Shown: positions 25,342 to 37,849 of the stretch, one piece after another
Layout: every line of letters starts with the position of its first letter
Numbering within the stretch: the first letter of the stretch is position 1
Assembly: GCF_000143415.4 (NCBI RefSeq)
Contig: NW_003314291.1
Location: forward strand, 602,006 to 666,005
Source of the DNA: Selaginella moellendorffii
Taxonomy: Eukaryota; Streptophyta; Lycopodiopsida; Selaginellales; Selaginellaceae
Direction of reading: 5' to 3'
DNA: 64,000 nucleotides
The notes under the pieces: generated by a model
Told to the model about the DNA's origin: nothing
Seen by the model: the letters and a program-made list of their open reading frames with translations, nothing else
Databases searched by the model: none
Program-made: the position numbers and the translations under genes

Positions 25342-28300
25342 ATGAGAACACAAAAGTATTCCAAGTAAGTTATCATCTGATAAACCAATATTACAGTATA
25401 AGAACCATTAAGATCATTATTTTTGGAAATATAAGATTCACCATCCAACAAAATTCAATAGCTAGTGTATTATCAAGGACACTTAATGACAAAACATAAC
25501 TATCAAAGATTACAGACAGAATGCCAAACAATTTATGAAAGATAACTCAAAGAACATAAAGTATCATTAACTGATAAGCATAATGCTCATGAATGTATCA
25601 CCCAAAGGAAATAACATCATAATCTATCAAAACCAATTTGAGCAATAATCAATAAAACAGAATGAATATGGTAAGACCAATAAACACTTAGTCTGCTAAC
25701 CATCGCACTAGCCAATTTGAATAGATCCCGATCAACAATATGAAGGAACTCAAGTTTGCTTAAGCAAGTGTTAGCAACATTTTATTGATGTCTCAAACCC
25801 AAGAGACCAATTTAAAGTAGACCACAAAGAACATGTGGTGTTGCGAAAAGCTATAAGCTATCAAAGAGAACAACTAACTAACATAAAAGATCATTAATCA
25901 TCCCATCAAAAAAAGATATGTATAATCATCGTCAAAGAAGAAATTCCCTATCCTGAAGAATAGCAAATCATTCGATATCAACAACAATCAAGCAAAACTT
26001 TTTGACAAGGATAATCAACTATTCTAGATAATAGTCAATTATCACCAATGACTGCTAAATGCAAAAGTCAACTTCAATATCGAAGCTAATAAGCCAAAAT
26101 GCCTTCCCCAACAACTTCTAACAGATGGAACAATGAACATAAGACCCAAAGAACCAAAAGCTCAAAAAAGTATATAGTTAAGTCTTGCTTAACAATGATC
26201 ACGAGTTTCACATAAACCAACTTCAATGCTAACGAAGAAGTCATAGTATAACCCACAATCCTCTCCTCAACACATCTATAAGCTAAACTTCATAATGCTA
26301 AAGCTAATGAAGAACATGTCTATATCAATCCAAAAGTTAAGTATAACGAAGCTATGCTCAACAAATGATCACCAAACGATCCTCCATGAATCCATCTATA
26401 GTAAGACATAACTCACTTCATAACAAGCACAAGAAGAATCATTAATGATCGATATACTCCAACTCAAATCTAATAAAGATTCAAACATTTCAATATAAAT
26501 CACAAACTCTTCCTCTCGTAAAGTTAACATAGTCCACGACTAAATCATTTTTCAAAGAAAAGCTCAAAACTCAACCCCTACTAAACAATCTTGTCTAGAA
26601 TACAACTAATTCAAACTTACCACTTAGTTCATTTGAACATTAACAAAGTTGTTAACTAGCAATGCATGAATGTCAATAACATAAAGCCATAGCCAAATCA
26701 TTAACACTATCTTCATCGAGACTAATGAAACTCAATATCAATTCTACAGAGAGATATTTCATCTCACTTGAATCTCAACATCAATATTGTCAATGATAAA
26801 GTATTACTTTAATGCCATCAACACCAAGACAAAGCTAGAAGAAAGCAAGAGTGAATAATCACTCAAAGCTCTTCAGCAATCAAGCTAACCAAAGTCAAAG
26901 ATACCCTAGTTAGTATTTGAGAACAGTTCTTCAACATTATTCAGCTACAGATAACATTTCATCAAAGAGTGAATCACCACATCCAAGACTCAAAGAAATC
27001 CAACACTACGAACTAAATGCAACCAAATGATATTGATAGGCATAGAGTCAACATATTAACATAGAAAACCCATGTACGTCTAACGACACAATCTTCCGCA
27101 ACACCATTCGGTAAAGCAAATCCATCATTGCTAAATCTTCATTAAATGAAGCAAGTGTCAAAAGTCGTTGACAAAGTCTACAAGCAATCATTAATCGCAA
27201 AGCAACCAACAACCACTCTTCAACTTGCCTTCACAAAACTTGAACACTAAACTCATGCCATCGAATTATATACTTATCTAACATAAACATAACATCCCTA
27301 ACATGAGATAACGATTCATGGACAAACACGAACTAAATGACTACTCGAATCCAACTCAACTACAATAAACTCACCAACACATCTAGCCAATAGCTCTGAA
27401 CATGCCTTGAAGAGACTAGCTATGCATGATCAACACTCAATCGAAACTAAAGTGAAAACCATGAGATGGACTTATATTGGTACACAACCTCCTGATAGAT
27501 AAGCTATAGTATGGGTACCAACATCTCAACCTCAAACAACTAAGTTGGACATCACCATCCTCAACCAAGGCACAGGGCTATTAAGACTAAATCAAGATTA
27601 GCAAGAGCTTACTACTCTCATAAAGTCTAATGAAATACAAAGTGCAATGTACCACCAAGCATAACGTTATAGAAGAAAGGCACAAGAGTCACCCTTCTTA
27701 GAAAAGCGTAATGGCCACTTTTCTACACCAACTCCAGACTCTATTTAACTCAATTGCCTTAGCTCCAAAAGTCAGCATCCTTTTCAGGTCACATTATACA
27801 AACTAACTACTAAAATCTAAGCCAACTTCCAACCCTTTCACTAGTTTGTACTAGTTTATGAAAATAGAATGATTTTTTAGCAAAATGATCAATAGATCAG
27901 CTATTGGAAAAGCCTCAGAAAATTTGTGGAAAATTTTCCATCTTAGAAAAAGAATGATTTTCAGTCTAGGAATGTAAACTTTCAAAACTCAACCAACTTC
28001 TATCTACTAATAACTTTATACCTTAACACAAATTCTCAAGATCCAACAATATATTTAAACATTGACATCTTTGCTCATATATCTGACGTCCAACGCTGAC
28101 ATCCGCAAAATGCAAAGTGAACATCCAAGGCTTGATCATGAAGACCACATCTTCAGATATCCATATTGCATTAACACTTTTCTTCAATCACTTTCAAGAT
28201 CCAATGTGAAGCCATAACACTAACAAATAAAATGACATGGAAAATCAAGCTCTAAGGAAAATTCCTCATCACTTAACATAACAATGCCACTTTCACTAAC

Positions 28301-28795
28301 ATAAGTGGTAGCGATGTCAATACTTCAATTACACATCTTTTCCATCCAATAATTTACTCAAGTGTTAACGGATCAACTGACAAGCTATAGCAAGTGAATA
28401 TTATAACCCTTTCTAACACCTCAATGGGCAATCTCTCGAGGAAGCAAGGTACCAACTTAAGCTTAGTATAATGGATCACTATCAAGAATTTAGTCAAAGC
28501 TACTTCGTGCAAGTAGACTAGCTTCACCATCAACCACTTTAGGGTTGATCATCGTCTAACCAAGCAACTTTGTAAACACATTACTCATTTCACATGGATA
28601 TGATATAAAATCATAATGAGTTGATCATCAATTGAGTAACACCACAAGTAATGCACATATCACTACTACAAAGGTTTATGTGAGTATCAAGTGTCAACTC
28701 GATTTGACAAAATACAACATAAATGCCACACTCCACCGAAAGAGACTTACAACACCCAACACCACTAACTTTTGTTCACAACACGGACAAACTCA
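25342..28795. other. A/C-rich, G-poor stretch without genes
   Basis: About 3.4 kb in which the plus strand is strikingly rich in A and C and poor in G. Reading frames are short on both strands. It may be the internal part of an old repeat, but I see no boundaries of its own. Confidence 0.45.
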
Positions 28796-29508
28796 TGTAG
28801 CGCATGTGATCATGGGATGAGATTTGGATATACTGTCACCGTGGATCCTTGAAACCTTGGGGGATAAATGGGGATAAAATAGCCACTAAGGGCTCTCTCA
28901 TCAAGCAATTGCCCCTTTTCCAGTTGGCTTAAGGGGAGAGAGATAAAGTGCGTTACAGTTGGTATCAGAGCAAATGGCACAGGTTCGATTCCCATTAATT
29001 AGTGGCTACTTAAAAGTATAATATACCCTTGAGCAAGGTATATTCCTACCCCTAAAAATTTGAAATTGTACGTATTGGGCATCCATGCGTACGTCCTTCC
29101 TCTTGTGTGGAGTATCCATGGACGAAGGTATCTACCGTGGGACTACGGTACGGGTGGATGACTAGTTGCCTCACATGGAATAACTGGTCTACACAATGGA
29201 AGGATTGGTAGATTGAGTGTGGAAATGGAGGTGCTGGTTCCCCTTGGCTCAGTAGGGGTTGCTAGTCAATAGTCAATGAGGACATTGACATCTCTGAAGG
29301 GGGGTGAGTGTAGCGCATGTGATCATGGGATGAGATTTGGATATATTGTCACCGTGGATCCTTAGAACCTTGGGGGATAAATGGGGATAAAATAGCCACT
29401 AAGGGCTCTCTCATCAAGCAATTGCCCCTTTTCCAATTGACTTAAGGGGAGAGAGATAAGGTGCGCTACAACACCATAGGATAAAGGGTCAAAACCACGT
29501 GCGCTACA
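28796..29508 (+). mobile_element. TRIM-like miniature LTR retroelement
   Basis: Two 162-bp near-identical direct repeats (28,796-28,957 and 29,309-29,470) begin TGTAGCGCATG and end TACA. Directly after the first is the primer site TGGTATCAGAGC (28,960-28,971), the standard Met-tRNA type. Directly before the second is a purine run, GAAGGGGGGTGAG. The internal part is about 350 bp and non-coding. A 38-bp tail (29,471-29,508) that repeats the last ten LTR bases follows the second repeat. Only after this tail does the duplication ACTCA appear, matching ACTCA at 28,791-28,795. Confidence 0.9.
28960..28971 (+). other. Primer binding site of the TRIM element
   Basis: TGGTATCAGAGC, complementary to the 3' end of plant initiator Met-tRNA, lies two bases after the first LTR. 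Confidence 0.88.
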
Positions 29509-29737
29509 ACTCATGCCACTTTCGTTTTGACCAAACTCAAAACTAATCCAACACCAAACTATTCAAAAAGCAATAGCAAAGTTCTTCGAAAAAGAATTAA
29601 GCATTGTAACCCAAGCCTTCCAATACCAAGCCTAAACAAAATGGTTTAGCTCTTCATTGTTATCTATCCCATAACTCACCACTTGTAAAACCATCATTTC
29701 CAATATGCATCAAAGTAGGGACTCTTGATTACATGAT

Positions 29738-30231
29738 TGTGAGACACAAAATCCCTAGGCCCCAAAGTGGAGCTGGAGGGGCGCCACGTGGTAGTGGCCG
29801 AAGCGAAAGCCAAACAAGCGTAACACGTTTGGACTAAAAGCTCCGCCTTGAAAGGTCGAGAGCGGGAGTGGAACTCCCAACGAAGTGCTCGAGGAACAAG
29901 CACAGAGAGAGCAATAAGCGAGGCTCCAAAAAGGGACCCAAAAGGACCAACACATGACATGTGGAAGTGTCCGAGATGGACCCGAGTTGGAGTCCGAAGT
30001 GGAGTCCGAGAAGGACCCCGAGATAGAGTCCGAGGTGGAGTTCGAGGTGGACCCGAGATGGACCCAAGATGGAGTCCGAGATGGACCCGAGATGGAGTCT
30101 GAGATGGAGTCTGAGATGGACCCGAGATGGAGTCCGAGATGGAGTCCGAGATGGACCCGAGATGGGACCCGAGATGGACCCGAGATGGAGTCCGAGATGG
30201 AGTCTGAGATGGACCCGAGATGGAGTCCGAG
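29738..30231 (+). mobile_element. 5' LTR of retroelement E2, left part
   Basis: This begins TGTGAGACAC like the solo LTR and runs into the minisatellite, where it is cut by the minus-strand element E1. The remainder of this LTR resumes at 37,850 on the far side of E1. The break lies inside GAGTCCGAG repeat units. Confidence 0.88.
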
Positions 30232-31943
30232 TGTAAGCGACTAATTTTTCCATTCTACTTTAGTCACTTAACCACACCTCCGACCACTTGGAGGAGTCTC
30301 ATTCACAACCTCCATAAGCCCAACTCAGGACTTGGGGCTTGCTAGCCCCGAGAATGGCATCCATGCCACTCAACCTTAGCACTTGGTCCAAGTGCTCCAC
30401 GTGTCCGATCCCATGATCGACACCCCAAGGTACCACCGACATATCGGCCCGTTACGCTAAGGCCATGCCCATTTACCTTGGTCACACTGGTGGTCCAACA
30501 CCACCTACATTCCAATCCCGTCTCTCAAAGACTGGGTCATCCATCCATGAGTGGTCATCCTAGATCCACTCCTTAACATCCTTAGGATGCCTACAGACAT
30601 GGGGAATAGCCTTCCCCAATATTTCTGTTCCGGTCCCCACCAAGTCCCCTTCTGCCCCTGGCCGTGTTTGCCAACACTGCCACTTGATCGAGACCCACAG
30701 GCCCGACCACTAAGTCCCACGGTCCTCTGGGACTTCCTCACCACACGACTGTATCCTTGATCACTACCCCAGAGGACTACTCCTCTTCCTTTCCACAGTC
30801 TGGGCCTTTGGGGCAACATTTCGGAACACCGTGGCCTTACGCGAGCCACCTGGGTACTCTTCTCGCCTTCTGCCCTTGGGTGCTCTAGCCATGGGCTTAG
30901 AGCGAGGTTCCGTTGAGCCATGACAGGTATCCAAGTAGGTAGTGCCACCCACACTTGGACTGGGAGCATCGGCCAGTCGATCTCCCGGGGGAACTAGAGC
31001 CGGCTCTTGAACACTTCACCAAGCTACCCCGTTTGTCGGTCCATGTTCACTCTAGTCTTGGACTTCCCAGTGGGCAGCTCATCACCCAACACTGGGTCCG
31101 GCCTTCCTGGGCCAAACTGGCCTTTCCTGGCCAAACTGGCTCCACTACAGTCCTCCCCCTACTATACTTTTGGAGCTCACCAAACCCCCTAGGGTCTGGG
31201 AGACGAACGCTTTGGGCTTTCACCCTCTCAGGCTCCGGACTCGGACTCGGACTCGGACTCGGACTCGGACTTAGACTCGGACTCGGATTCGGACTCGGAC
31301 TCGGGCTCGGGCTCGGTCTCGGCCTCGGCCTCGGTCTCGGTCTCGGTCCCGATCTCAGTCACGGTCTCGGTCTCGGTCTCGGTCCCGGTCTCGGTCTCGA
31401 CTTCGGACTCCATCTCGGACTCCATCTCGGACTCCATCTCGGACTCCATCTTGGACTCCGTCTCGGGTCCATCTCGGGTCCATTTCAGACTCCATCTCGG
31501 ACTCCATCTCGGGTCCATCTCGGACTCCATCTCGGACTCCATTTCGGGTCCATCTCGGGTCCACCTCGGACTCCATCTCGGACTCCATCTCGGACTCCAT
31601 CTCGGACTCCATCTCGGACTCCATCTCGGGTCCATCTCGGACTCCACTTCGGACTCCAACTCGGGTCCATCTCGGACTCCACTTTGGACTCCAACTCGAG
31701 TCCATCTCGGACACTCCCACGTGTCATGTGTTGGTCCTTTTGGGTCCCTTTTTGGAGCCTCGCCTTTTGCTCGCTTCGTGCTCGTTCCTCGAGCACTTCG
31801 TTGGGAGTTCCACTCCCGCTCTTGACTTTTCAAGTCGGAGCTTTTGGTCCAAACGTGTTACGTTCGTTTGGCTCTCACTTCGGCCACTACCATGTGGCGC
31901 CCTTCCGGCTCCACTTTGGGGCCTAGGGATTTTGTGTCTCACA
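30232..31943 (-). repeat. 3' LTR of E1
   Basis: 1,712 bp with the family ends. The minisatellite occupies about 31,225-31,710 and is roughly 90 bp shorter than in the partner LTR, which accounts for the length difference. Confidence 0.9.
31225..31710 (-). repeat. Minisatellite in the E1 3' LTR
   Basis: Reverse-strand GAGATGGAGTCC-type units grade into GAGTCC and GAGACC hexamers towards the other end. They produce overlapping low-complexity frames on both strands that should not be called as proteins. Confidence 0.9.
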
Positions 31944-34900
31944 ACTCCACCACCCATAGACGAAGTTCAATGTCCTCATCGAACGGTGAACCATTTTATA
32001 AAGTAACACCCGCATGTGTTACCATTTCCATCCTTGGCGTGTAGCCAATCTTTGTCAATGGTGTGACATTGAAGGCTCACCATGCCTTCTCCATATTCGT
32101 CAATGGTTGGACATTGAAGGCTCACCATGCCTTTTGCATATCCTCTAAGGAGGGTAGTCTCTTCAACTTAGAGATTGATTGGACCACATATAGTGGTTCT
32201 CTCCTTTTATTGGTTTAGTTCTCGCTAAACCTCTTAGAGACCCTTCTCTAAGTCAATTCCACTGCTCCTTCTTGAGTAGTCTCAATTTCCATCGATATAA
32301 CCTTTGCACTTTGGAACTTTGAATTTTGACTTTTTGGAGTCAATTTCCTAGGTGTCTCCGACACCTTGCCTTGCACCTTTTGTGCAACTCCACTTCCCAT
32401 CCTAGGAAGTTCTCTACTCGAGGGCACCATCATCCTCTCTTCTATTTCGTGCCAAAGTTCCAGTTATCATACTTTGTGCTAGGGCTGTTCATGGCCCTAT
32501 CATTTGGCTACCTTACCGCTCCCTCCCTTGGAGCTTCCACTTTCGCCAAATCGGAGCATTTCGGAATCCCTCCTTGGAAACACACTTTCTTTCCCGCAAC
32601 TTGTTAGCGTTCAACACATTAGTGTTCCTCGCCTAACTTTGTCACTTGGATTCCTTCCAAGGGATTCCACGGCCCTATCTTGGCCACTCATCTTTTGCTC
32701 CTATCCGTTGATTGTTGCACCAAGCAACATCGAATCTCTACCTCCCTCCTTGAGGTATTGTTTCGGTTCCATAGCAAAGACTCTTCTTTGCCAAGTCCGG
32801 AGGATGTTCACCCCTAGTACGTCTCTTTAGCATCTTCTGTTATGGGCTCTATCCACGGCCCAACTTCGTGACCCTCCCATGGGTCTTTTATAAAGACTAC
32901 TTTCCTCAGACTCACTATGTCATCACACGGACATAGTTTATTTCCCTTAGGTGCTCTTCCCACTTGGTCATCATGACCAAGCCACACCACCTTAAACAGT
33001 TCAATTTCAACATTTTGAACCAGGAACTTCATTCCTTAGCCAACCAAGGACCTTGTCCTTATCTGGCCATAAGATCACCTAGTGATCTCACCTTGGCACC
33101 TTAACAGAGTTGCCAAGACGTACTTGGTCTTCTAGACCTCCAAGTTGTTGACTATAACCCCGGGGGCATCCCCCACACTTGGCGGTGCACCCAAGCCAGC
33201 CCTTAAGGCCAAGGGTTCATAGCAACTGAGATTAGGTGTCCCCATCTCACTCACCACGACCTTGGTGCCACTTGCACCAAAGCGTTCAAGTTAGATATGC
33301 CGAGCTTTCACACTAAGCAATCTAACCGTGCATCACAACTCCGAGGCATCCCTCGCTTGGCGGTGTGCCCAAACCAGTCTCCCCACTGAGAGTCCATGAC
33401 CACCAAAATATGAGTGTCCTCATATTCCAAACCATCACCACGCCCTAGTGATTTGGGACTCGAACCCAAGCACTAGAGGGTCGGGACTCGAACCCAACCT
33501 TCGTATATGCATCTACAGACGGCATCACACAAGATGCCTGGCGTGACTCCCCACGCCAGTGCACCAACTTATTTTTTAAAGCACGCTACAGATCACAGTT
33601 TAGGAACCTAGTTCCTCCACACTGCCAAGTCCTCTCACTTGACATGTCTGTGATCATGCATGGACTCCTCCATGCTCGGCCCCATGGCCCACCCTTTTTG
33701 AAGTTATCACCTTCAACTAGGGTATTCGTTCCCCCGACGTGCCAATCTCGCTTGGCAAGTCCTCCGACCACTGTAACATGGTTCCTGCATAAGCGTGAAA
33801 GTCCTTGACCATCGACTTTCGTTCAAAGCCCTCTCTTTGAACACTCGGGAACTACTTCCCTAACCTTGATAGCCTTGCCTCATGGCAAGCTTCAAGACCA
33901 CGTTTCTGCTGCGCCACTCTGATTTCGCGCGTTCCATGAACCATTTACACTTGGCCTTTCTAGGTACTAAGCTACCTAGAATCGTCTCTGGGAACCTTTG
34001 AAGGAACTCTGTCCCTCAGCTTGCTAAGGCCTCCCTTTTTGCAAGCCTTCCAAATGCCACACAGTCTAACATGGACAATTCCATATTTTAGACTCTCCAT
34101 GGCATCACGGTTGCTAGCGGCAACACCCTCGAGCCCCCACTTGATTCTCCACTCCCAGCTGGCATAACCAACCTTGGTTATGCCCTTTGATTCCTACGGT
34201 TCGGTTCTATCCCCTTACTTCTTGCTTTTTGGCTTCACACCTTTCCTTTGGTCATTCTCCTCCAGACTAGGAGGATAGCTTTGCACTTTCTATCATGCTT
34301 TAGCAAGTATTCTTAGAGATGAACCTACCCAATAGCTTAGGGAGTGGTTCCTCAATCCGGGTATGCTCACCTTATAATCCCACACACTGGGATTACATTG
34401 TTGCTTATGGGCCTTTACATGCCCATCACTAGCCTTGCCAAAATTCCATTTTTGGCTTTGTCCAACTTGGGTAGACAGTCCTCTCCTGTCTCCGCAACCT
34501 TGGACATTTGGATAGCACCTTCTATCCATCATTCGCTAGGGACTTAGTCCCTTGGGCTTTATCCATTGCCCTCGCGACATCAAACACCACCTTCTGGTGT
34601 TCTAAAGTGTTCGGGTGTCCCAATGATGGCTTTCTTGACAATGAGTATTTCCTTTTATGACATTAACTTACTATATCGCAACACAAGCAACTTATCCCCC
34701 GTAAGGGTATATCCAATTTCCCTATGCTATTAAGAAGTCTTGGGTAGCTACCTTCTACCCGTTTAACCAGTTATTTTGCACCTCTTGCTTAGTTGCCTCA
34801 TAGTTGTCAAGTCCTACAACTCATTGCTTGGTGCTTTCACACCTCCATCATTATCTGGGTCACCACACTCCAACTGCATGCTCTACAGCTTAGGCTATGC

Positions 34901-36045
34901 TATTCCCATTTCCATTGGGATTCCTTTGGCAAGGGGTTCTCATGAACCCACCAACATAGCCTCAAGGTATCACACCTTGGCATATTTGGTGTCTCCACAC
35001 CATCGGCTCCACAAGCCTATCTCTATGACATTTCCCCTTCGTGTCTAAGTCTTTGCCAAGACCAACACCGCTCTTTCTCATGCCAACCATCCGTTAGCAC
35101 TGCACCATAGAGGTCACACACAACTTTATGTCAAAGTTGTTTTCTTCTGGGAACACCTTTCCCATAACTTTAGCATGACACATTTTACCATCGATGAGAT
35201 ACCTTCTGTTCTCATCCTTGGATCCTATGATCCCCCCCCCATCCTTTGTGGGGTACAACACACCTCAGTCCAAATGCTTCCATCAGTCCTTTTAGGACCA
35301 TCCGTTGACTCTACTTGAGTCATCTAGCAGTTTTGGACTTGGTTAATCCACAGACCCGTAAGGTCCTACTTGTGAGGCACTAGCTCACTGGAATACACTT
35401 CTTGCATTCCTGTCCTACTCAAAAGGACTATTTTCACAAGTGTTACTCCGACACTTGATTTTGTTCTCTGGGGGCAACTTTTGCCCCTTAGGACTACTTG
35501 TCCATGTGATGAGAACACCAACTCATCCACTTAATACACCCTCAACTCCTTGGGTTGTTCCAGCATTTATTAGAGGTAGCCCCGGCTACCTTTTCAAGGA
35601 CTTGAGTCCTCTTCCGTATTTGACCTCTCACGGTCATTACTTCTGGTCTCACATTCATGAGGACCAACCTCAACTATATGAGGAAAATCTTGTGACTCCT
35701 TTATTGCTTTGGAGTCTTTATCTTTCCCGTGATCCCAACTGTAGTTGTTTACCACAACTACATTAGCCAGTTTGCTAAGTCAAACGCTCATCTGGATCAC
35801 ATCCTCAACTCTTTAAGGAAAACCATATACTGTTCCCAAGATCCCAAAGTCGTTCCATTATTGGCCCCTTTCTATCCACCACCTCGTCTACAAGTTCACA
35901 CATGAACTGTAATGGAGAGCCATGTCTTCCCGACTTGCTACTCCTCAAGGATAGGCCCACTCCTCGGACCTTCCGATGCCAACACTAGTGGTGATATACT
36001 TGAGCACCAATAAAAGTCGGATTAAGGAACAGCTCCGATACCAAA
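31944..36045 (-). other. Internal domain of E1, no coding capacity seen
   Basis: The longest frames are about 110 codons and have no retroviral motif on either strand. The sequence is nevertheless conserved, because the E2 copy (39,228-42,624 and 63,406-64,000) matches it in order over most of its length. It holds paired B-box-like motifs (33,456-33,466 and 33,484-33,494 in reverse) and a GGCGTG hairpin (33,540-33,557) that are also present in the gypsy element. Confidence 0.75.
36032..36043 (-). other. Primer binding site of E1
   Basis: The reverse complement reads TGGTATCGGAGC, one base different from the usual plant Met-tRNA primer site and identical to the sites in E2 and the gypsy element. 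Confidence 0.88.
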
Positions 36046-37849
36046 TGTAAACAACTAATTTTTCCATTCTACTTTAGTCACTTAACCACACCTCCGACCA
36101 CTTGGAGGAGTCTCATTCACAACCTCCATAAGCCCAACTCAGGACTTGGGGCTTGCTAGCCTCGAGAATGGCATCCATGCCACTCAACCTTAGCACTTGG
36201 TCCAAGTGCTCCACGTGTCCGATCCCATGATCAACACCCCAAGGTACCACCGACATATCGGCCCGTTACGCTAAGGCCATGCCCATTTACCTTGGTCACA
36301 CTGGTGGTCCAACACCACCTACATTCCAATCCCGTCTCTCAAAGACTGGGTCATCCATCCATGAGTGGTCATCCTAGATCCACTCCTTAACATCCTTAGG
36401 ATGCCTACAGACATGGGGAATAGCCTTCCCCAATATCTCTGTTCCAGTCCCCACCAAGTCCCCTTCTGCCCCTAGCCGTGTTTGCCAACACTGCCACTTG
36501 ATCAAGACCCACAGGCCCGACCACTAAGTCCCACGGTCCTCTAGGACTTCCTCACCACACGACTATATCCTTGGTCACTACCCCAGAGGACTACTCCTCT
36601 TCCTTTCCACAGTCTGGGCCTTTGGGGCAACATTTCGGAACACCGTGGCCTTACGTGAGCCACCTGGGCACTCTCCTCGCCTTCTGCCCTTGGGTGCTTT
36701 AGCCATGGGCTTAGAGCGAGGTTCCGTTGAGCCACGACAGGTATCCAAGTAAGTAGTGCCACCCACACTTGGACTGGGAGCATCGGCCAGTCGATCTCCC
36801 GGGGGAACTAAAGCTGGCTCTTGAACACTTCACCAAGCTACCCCGCTTGTCGGTCCGTGTTCACTCTAGTCTTGGACTTCCCAGTGGGCAGCTCATCACC
36901 CAACACTGGGTCCGGCCTTCCTGGGCCAAACTGGCCTTTCCTGGCCAAACTGGCTCCACTGCAGTCCTCCCCCTACTATACTTTTGGAGCTCACCAAACC
37001 CCCTAGGGTCTGGGAGACGAACGCTTTGGGCTTTCACCCTCTCAGGCTTCGGACTCGGACTCGGACTCGGACTCGGATTCGGACTTGGGCTCGGACTCGG
37101 ATTCGGACTCGGACTCGGGCTCGGGCTCGGTCTCGGCCTCGGCCTCGGTCTCGGTCTCGGCCTCGGTCTCGGTCTCGGTCCCGATCTCGGTCTCGGTCTC
37201 GGTCTCGGTCCCGGTCTCGATCTCGACTTCGGACTCCATCTCGGACTCCATCTCGGACTCCATCTCGGACTCCGTCTCGGGTCCATCTCGGGTCCATCTC
37301 GGACTCCATCTCGGACTCCATCTCGGGTCCATCTCGGACTCCATCTCGGACTCCATTTCGGGTCCATCTCGGGTCCACCTCGGACTCCATCTCGGACTCC
37401 ATCTCGGACTCCATCTCGGGTCCATCTCGGACTCCACTTCGGACTCCAACTCGGGTCCATCTCGGGTCCACCTCGGACTCCACTTCGGACTCCAACTCGG
37501 GTCCATCTCGGACTCCACTTCGGACTCCAACTCGGGTCCATCTCGGACTCCACTTCGGACTCCAACTCGGGTCCATCTCGAACTCCACTTTGGACTCCAA
37601 CTCGAGTCCATCTCGGACACTCCCACGTGTCATGTGTTGGTCCTTTTGGGTCCCTTTTTGGAGCCTCGCCTTTTGCTCTCTTCGTGCTCGTTCCTCGAGC
37701 ACTTCGTTGGGAGTTCCACTCCCGCTCTTGACTTTTCAAGTCGAAGCTTTTGGTCCAAACGTGTTACGTTCGTTTGGCTCTCGCTTCGGCCACTACCATG
37801 TGGCGCCCTTCCGGCTCCACTTTGGGGCATAGGGATTTTGTGTCTCACA
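36046..37849 (-). repeat. 5' LTR of E1
   Basis: 1,804 bp with the minisatellite at about 37,035-37,615. It shares its order of blocks with the other LTRs of the family. Confidence 0.9.
37035..37615 (-). repeat. Minisatellite in the E1 5' LTR
   Basis: The same units as in the partner LTR but with extra copies. Frames of up to 320 codons here are repeat artefacts. Confidence 0.9.

Larger units (their letters stand above)
30232..37849 (-). mobile_element. Non-coding LTR retroelement E1 (LARD-like), complete
   Basis: On the minus strand the 5' LTR is 37,849-36,046 (1,804 bp) and the 3' LTR is 31,943-30,232 (1,712 bp). Both start TGTGAGACAC and end with TACA. The primer site (reverse of 36,032-36,043, TGGTATCGGAGC) follows the 5' LTR by two bases. 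The 3' LTR is preceded by the purine tract ATGGGTGGTGGAGT (reverse of 31,944-31,957). The 4.1-kb internal region has no gag, protease, RT or integrase motif. Flanks read CCGAG on the left and TCGAG on the right, a target duplication with one C-to-T difference. The element lies inside the 5' LTR of E2. A long conserved non-coding interior fits the LARD class. Confidence 0.88.

Noticed and set aside
28796-29470. A simple tandem duplication instead of a TRIM
   Set aside because: The primer site after the first copy, the purine tract before the second, the TG...CA ends and the target duplication together identify an LTR element.
36769-37739. Frames of up to 320 codons on both strands, rich in Arg-Ser, Asp-Arg or Gly-Leu repeats
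   Set aside because: They arise from the GAGTCC-type minisatellite in the E1 LTR, which has no stops in several frames; the same applies at 23.9-24.5, 29.8-30.3, 30.9-31.9 and 37.9-38.3 kb.
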